A stretch of DNA of 64,000 nucleotides from Trujillonella endophytica (GTDB taxonomy: Bacteria; Actinomycetota; Actinomycetes; Mycobacteriales; Geodermatophilaceae): positions 186,001-250,000 of the forward strand of contig NZ_FOEE01000005.1 of NCBI RefSeq assembly GCF_900110555.1. The letters are read 5' to 3'. The first letter of the stretch is position 1. Each line of letters opens with the position of its first letter. Position numbers and translations under genes: made by a program. Positions 60,370 to 64,000 of this stretch are shown piece by piece. A model generated the notes under the pieces. That model was not told where the DNA came from and made no database searches. It worked only from the letters and a program-made list of their open reading frames with translations.

Positions 60370-61887
60370 TCAGTCGACGACGCGGGGGCCGTTGCCGCTG
60401 TCGCGCAGCGGCAGGCCGATGGCCTTGATCTCCAGGTACTCCTCGAAGCCCCAGTGGCCGTTGCGCCGGCCGAGGCCGCTCTGCTTGTAGCCGCCGAGCG
60501 GGGTCTTGAGGCCGAAGTACGAGCCGCCGTTGACGACCATCGTGCCCGCGCGCATCTGCAGCGCGACCGCGAGGGCACGCTCCTCGTCGGCGCTGGCGAC
60601 CTCGCCGGAGAGGCCGTAGATGGTGTCGTTGGAGATGGCGATGGCCTCCTCCTCGGTGTCGTACGGGGTCACCGTGAGGACCGGCCCGAAGATCTCCTCC
60701 TGGCCGATCCGCGACGTGGGGTCGACGTCGACGAGCAGCGTCGGCTGGGTGAAGTAGCCGGGCAGGCCGTCGGGGGCCTTGCCGCCGGTGACCAGCCGCG
60801 CGCCGGACTCGACGCCGGCCTGGATGAGGCCCAGCACCTTCTCCTGCTGCGTGCGGCTGATCTGCGCACCCTGGATGTTGTTCACGTTCCACGGGTCGCC
60901 GAACGGCATCATCTCCATGGCGCCCTTGAGGATCGCGATGCCCTCCTCGTACCGCGAGCGCGGGAGCAGGATGCGGCTGGCCAGGGTGCAGCTCTGGCCG
61001 GAGTTGAAGCAGGCGGTGCCGGCGGCCACGGGCAGGACCGACATCAGGTCGGCGTCGTCGAGCACGATCAGGCTGGACTTGCCGCCGAGCTCGAGCATCA
61101 CCTTCTTCACCGTCGAGGCGCCGGCGGCGAGGATCGACCGGCCGACCGCCGTGGAGCCGGTGAAGGTGACCATGTCGACGTCGGGGTGGGCCGCGAGCGC
61201 GCCGCCGACCTCGTTGGACTCGCCGACGACGACGTTGAAGATGCCCGGGGGGATGTCGGTCTTCTCGGCGATGATGCGGCCGAGCTCGGTGCCCATCCAC
61301 GGGGTGAGCTGCGCGGGCTTGAGCACCACGGCGTTGCCGGCCATCAGCGGCGGCACGGACTCGGCGATGTTGAGGTACAGGGGCGTGTTCCACGGGGTGA
61401 TCGCCGCGACGACGCCGATGGGGTCGTACTGCACGATCCGGCGGGAGGACATGCCCATGGCCGAGTCGACGCCGAGCTCGCGCAGGTACTCGAAGTTCCG
61501 GCCGAACTCCGGCCAGTGGGCCGACTCCTCGACCGGGTGCGCGATCTGGATGCCGTAGGTGGCGGCCAGCGGCGTGCCGGTCTCGGTGACGACGATCCGG
61601 CGCAGCCGCTCCTGCTCCTCCTTCAGCGCCTCGTGCAGCTGCATCAGGCAGTGGTGGCGGAACTCGACGTCGCGCCGCCAGTTGGTCTGCTCGAAGGCGC
61701 GGCGGGCGGCCTTGACGGCGCGGTCGACGTCCTCGACCGTGCCGTCGGTGCACCGGCCGGCGACCTCGCCGAGGGCGGGGTTCTCCACGTCGAAGAAGGC
61801 CCCGCTGGCCGTGTGCTGCAGCTCCCCGTCGATGAGGATCCGGTCGTCGCCGGCCAGGACGCCGGTCTCGCTGTCCACCGCTGTCAT
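60370..61887 (-). CDS. Aldehyde dehydrogenase
   Basis: 505 aa NAD(P)-dependent dehydrogenase. The active site shows Asn in ITPWNTPLYLN, Lys in VVLKPAQLTPW, Glu in MLELGGKSS (about 268) and catalytic Cys in NSGQSCTLASR (about 302). It oxidises an aldehyde to the acid; specificity cannot be predicted, although relatives are betaine, salicylaldehyde or short-chain dehydrogenases. ATG 61887 follows GGGAG by 8 nt. The preceding 300-base gap (61888-62187) carries a terminator of the next gene and likely the promoter here (TTGTCA near 62045). Confidence 0.9.
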   Translation of the reverse strand: MTAVDSETGVLAGDDRILIDGELQHTASGAFFDVENPALGEVAGRCTDGTVEDVDRAVKAARRAFEQTNWRRDVEFRHHCLMQLHEALKEEQERLRRIVVTETGTPLAATYGIQIAHPVEESAHWPEFGRNFEYLRELGVDSAMGMSSRRIVQYDPIGVVAAITPWNTPLYLNIAESVPPLMAGNAVVLKPAQLTPWMGTELGRIIAEKTDIPPGIFNVVVGESNEVGGALAAHPDVDMVTFTGSTAVGRSILAAGASTVKKVMLELGGKSSLIVLDDADLMSVLPVAAGTACFNSGQSCTLASRILLPRSRYEEGIAILKGAMEMMPFGDPWNVNNIQGAQISRTQQEKVLGLIQAGVESGARLVTGGKAPDGLPGYFTQPTLLVDVDPTSRIGQEEIFGPVLTVTPYDTEEEAIAISNDTIYGLSGEVASADEERALAVALQMRAGTMVVNGGSYFGLKTPLGGYKQSGLGRRNGHWGFEEYLEIKAIGLPLRDSGNGPRVVD

Positions 61888-62136
61888 CTACTAGCTCCCA
61901 CAGATCGAGACGCGGGGCCGGTCGGGTCGCGACGCTCGACGCGCCGACGGACCGTGGTCGGCTCCGCGCTGCCGAGCCGCGCCGGGGGTCCCGGGCCGCG
62001 ATCCGTCGACAGTTCGGCAAGTCTGTAACAGTGATCACAGGGTGACAAGGGGAGTCCCCGTTCTCGGTCCGGTGCGACCGCGCGGGGTCGGGGCACGCAC
62101 CGCGTCGTCCTCACGCGGGCTCCCCCGGGACGGCGC

Positions 62137-62168
62137 AGGGGCCGCCCCGGGAATCCGGAGCGGCCCCT
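62137..62168 (-). terminator. Hairpin terminator of the pectinacetylesterase-like gene
   Basis: 9-bp stem AGGGGCCGC/GCGGCCCCT (62137-62145 and 62160-62168) with a 14-nt loop, 20 bases past the gene stop on the minus strand. Confidence 0.7.
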
Positions 62169-62187
62169 GACGTGCCTGGTCGTCGGG

Positions 62188-63315
62188 TCAGACGTGCACG
62201 TCCTCCACGTCCTCACCGTTGACGACGTCGGTGATCCAGTCGATGAGCAGGGTGCCCCCGACCTCGGCCTCGTAGAGCTCGTCGCGGGCGGTGACCACGT
62301 GCGTCGTCCCCGCGCCGACCCACGTGTCGAGCTCGACCCCCGCGGACTCGATCTGCGCGGTGTTGCCGTCGATCAGCTCGACGAGGGGGGTGCCGGAGAA
62401 GCCGATGAGGTCGGCGAAGCGCCGCTGCACCTCGTCGTCGGCGGTGTTGATCGTCGCCAGCCGGATGCCGGGGACGTGCTCGGCGGTCTGGACGAACAGC
62501 CCGGGTAGGGACCACGCGGTGGGCGGGTCGCCCGCGGCCTCCGGCCAGTCCGGCAGGCCCGCGGCGATGCCCCACAGACCGCCGACCACCGTCGTCAGCG
62601 CCTCGTCGCCGGGGTAGGCGGCGGACGCGTCGGCGAGCACGGTCACTTGCGCGTCGGGGAACCGGTCGGCGGCGAGGCCGCCGTAGAGCGCGGCCGAGGC
62701 CGACCCGGCGCTCTGCCCGAGCACGATGACCTCCGAGGCGTCGGGGAACTCCTCGGCCAGGGTGTCCAGGGCGGTGGTCGCGTTGACGCTGCCCTTGTGC
62801 TGGACGACGACGCCGTTGCCGTAGTCGTGGCTGGTCGTGCCCAGGTGCAGGTCGCCGGTGCAGTAGGGGACGTAGACGACGCTGGCCCCGGCGAGCGGGT
62901 TGTCGGGGTTGTCGAGGTCGAGCAGCCCGCCGTCGACCACGCTGCCGTTGGCGCCGGGCCCGTCGGGCGAGTCGTCGGCGAGGGACGTGCTGTAGGTCGC
63001 CGACTCGCCGGGGGCGCAGGTCTCGGCGCTGAAGCAGGCGCCGCCGCCCTCGAGGAAGAACACCACGCGGTCGGTGTCGCCCTGGTGGATCCAGTAGTGG
63101 TACTCCGACGCGTCGCTGCACTGGCACTCGGCGGGGGCGGTCACCTTCTCCCAGGTGATCTCCTCGGCCTGCCCGGCCTCGGTCTCCGCCGCCGAGGACG
63201 ACGCGGAGCCGTCGCCGTCCGCGGAATCGGAGCCGGAGTCGTCATCGGAACAGGCCGCGAGCCCGGACAGGGCGAGGGCGGCGACCACGGGGGTCAGCAG
63301 GCTGCGACGGAACAT
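62188..63315 (-). CDS. Pectinacetylesterase-family lipoprotein
   Basis: 375 aa. Signal peptide with lipobox LSGLAACSD (Cys at about 22), then an Asp/Ser/Gly-rich linker to residue 55. The hydrolase domain has VVFFLEGGGACFSAETC near its start and VIVLGQSAGSASAALYGG (about 190-207) with nucleophile Ser in GQSAG, plus several Cys likely in disulfides. It resembles plant pectin acetylesterases and Notum-like esterases; true substrate unknown. ATG 63315 lies 6 nt after TACGAT on the complement (63322-63327), predicted leaderless. Confidence 0.85.
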   Translation of the reverse strand: MFRRSLLTPVVAALALSGLAACSDDDSGSDSADGDGSASSSAAETEAGQAEEITWEKVTAPAECQCSDASEYHYWIHQGDTDRVVFFLEGGGACFSAETCAPGESATYSTSLADDSPDGPGANGSVVDGGLLDLDNPDNPLAGASVVYVPYCTGDLHLGTTSHDYGNGVVVQHKGSVNATTALDTLAEEFPDASEVIVLGQSAGSASAALYGGLAADRFPDAQVTVLADASAAYPGDEALTTVVGGLWGIAAGLPDWPEAAGDPPTAWSLPGLFVQTAEHVPGIRLATINTADDEVQRRFADLIGFSGTPLVELIDGNTAQIESAGVELDTWVGAGTTHVVTARDELYEAEVGGTLLIDWITDVVNGEDVEDVHV

Positions 63316-63393
63316 GGCGGGATCGTAGGGCTGTGCCCGGCCTTCCGCGCGAAGTCGTGACCCGCCGGTAACTTCGCCGTGATCCCCGGGTGT

Positions 63394-64000
63394 CTAGAAG
63401 AGGTTCTCCCGCTGGAGCAGGAAGGTCGCCCACCGGCCGGGTGCGCCCTCGAGGGTGAGGACGGCGGTCACGAGCGAGCCGTCGACGCGGACGTCGGGGT
63501 CGCCGAGCAGGTCGGCCCAGGGCCGCCCGGTCGCCACGCTCTCGCCGGAGGTGACGAGCTCCTCCACCGACGAGGCGAGCGCCTGCGCGTCGGACCCCGA
63601 GTCCGTCGACCAGGCCAGCACCACCCGCGCGGCGCCGTCCCAGGCGAGGCCGATGCCGACGGCCTCGTAGGTCAGGTCGCTGCCCTCCGGGCGGGGGGTC
63701 AGCTGGGCGGCGAGGACGTCCTCGGCGTCGAGGGCGCCGGCGACCGCGGCGAGGTCCTCGTCGTCGGCCAGGCTCTCCCCGCCCCGCGCGGCGTCCGCGA
63801 GGGCCTCGATGCCGTCGTCGTCGGTGGCGTAGAGCAGGGTCTCCTCGTCGGGCAGGCCGAGCCGGCCGGCGCTGCCGATCGGCGACAGCGCGGTGACCTG
63901 GTCGAAGTCCGTCTCGTGGTCCTCCCGCCAGCGCAGCACCGGGACGCCGCCGACCTCGACCTCCTCGACGTCGACGGCCACCGGGCCCGACCGCGTGGCC
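63394..64000 (-). CDS. Unrecognised protein, 5' part outside the window
   Basis: The frame runs open to the right edge, so at least 201 residues are visible and a signal peptide or start may lie outside. A GTG at 63981 is in frame but has no special support. The visible part is acidic with mixed strands (WREDHETDFDQVTALSPIGS, LGIGLAWD-like VGIGLAWDGAARVVLAWSTD) and no recognised motif. Possibly the globular part of a secreted or envelope protein. It lies 78 bases upstream of the esterase gene, same strand. Confidence 0.55.
   Translation of the reverse strand, partial: ATRSGPVAVDVEEVEVGGVPVLRWREDHETDFDQVTALSPIGSAGRLGLPDEETLLYATDDDGIEALADAARGGESLADDEDLAAVAGALDAEDVLAAQLTPRPEGSDLTYEAVGIGLAWDGAARVVLAWSTDSGSDAQALASSVEELVTSGESVATGRPWADLLGDPDVRVDGSLVTAVLTLEGAPGRWATFLLQRENLF

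Noticed and set aside
57881-62038. Minus-strand open frame of about 1385 codons
   Set aside because: It runs out of frame through EF-G2, DUF1918 and the aldehyde dehydrogenase, all of which have intact motifs in other frames.

Overview
High-GC (well over 70% by eye) actinobacterial chromosome segment with frequent GTG starts, four-base start/stop overlaps and many leaderless genes. Gene content and order point to the Geodermatophilaceae or close relatives (Blastococcus, Geodermatophilus, Modestobacter); this is inference from gene types and composition, not from a marker gene. No tRNA, rRNA, prophage or complete insertion sequence was seen.

Region 1 (1-21654) is the Pup-proteasome and Tat neighbourhood. 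In order it holds the proteasomal ATPase Mpa/ARC (5' end outside the window), a lipoprotein, dop, pup, an HNH endonuclease VII-like gene interrupted at its front by an in-frame TGA, prcB, prcA, pafA, a divergent DUF3866 gene, the DNA-damage regulators pafB and pafC, a small membrane protein, tatA, tatC, a lipid kinase, a TetR regulator with an SDR, the helicase helY, a DUF4333 protein, a 5'-3' exonuclease and a PepE-like peptidase. The order parallels M. tuberculosis Rv2115c to Rv2089c, with local insertions (endonuclease VII, lipid kinase, TetR/SDR). Dop activates Pup, PafA attaches it to proteins, and Mpa feeds pupylated proteins into the PrcBA core.

Region 2 (21629-47420) is mixed. It contains an Lrp regulator, a DUF385 protein, a radical SAM gene behind a LexA box, a 281-aa protein resembling a degenerate tyrosine recombinase, a glutamate-cysteine ligase, acyltransferases, GNATs, an amidohydrolase, Lnt, FxsA, RbpA with a SigR-type promoter, a GDPD-PlsC-thymidine kinase operon, a zinc-ribbon protein, an ArsR-SRPBCC fusion, VOC, AraC and TIGR03086 genes, a Tat-exported DUF839 lipoprotein, an M50 protease, a GH65 phosphorylase with beta-phosphoglucomutase, a PEBP protein and pantothenate kinase.

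Region 3 (47836-57819) is a second conserved block: DUF5999, gcvP, MerR, bifunctional nuclease, MerR, garA-like FHA, gcvH, DUF881, sbp, DUF881 and a pgsA-like gene, parallel to Rv1832-Rv1822. It joins glycine cleavage to FHA-type metabolic signalling and envelope/phospholipid genes. The tail (57922-64000) has an EF-G2-like GTPase, DUF1918, an aldehyde dehydrogenase, a pectinacetylesterase-family lipoprotein and a partial unknown gene.

The most notable non-coding signals are: a TANNNT -10 box 6-8 nt before the start codon of more than 20 genes; three 57-bp palindromes in one gene-free gap; 24-bp tandem repeats of one family placed between convergent genes at two distant sites; three hairpins sharing a CCGCAGGA loop end; and a dispersed element with core TTGGGGATAACGGT in four intergenic regions.
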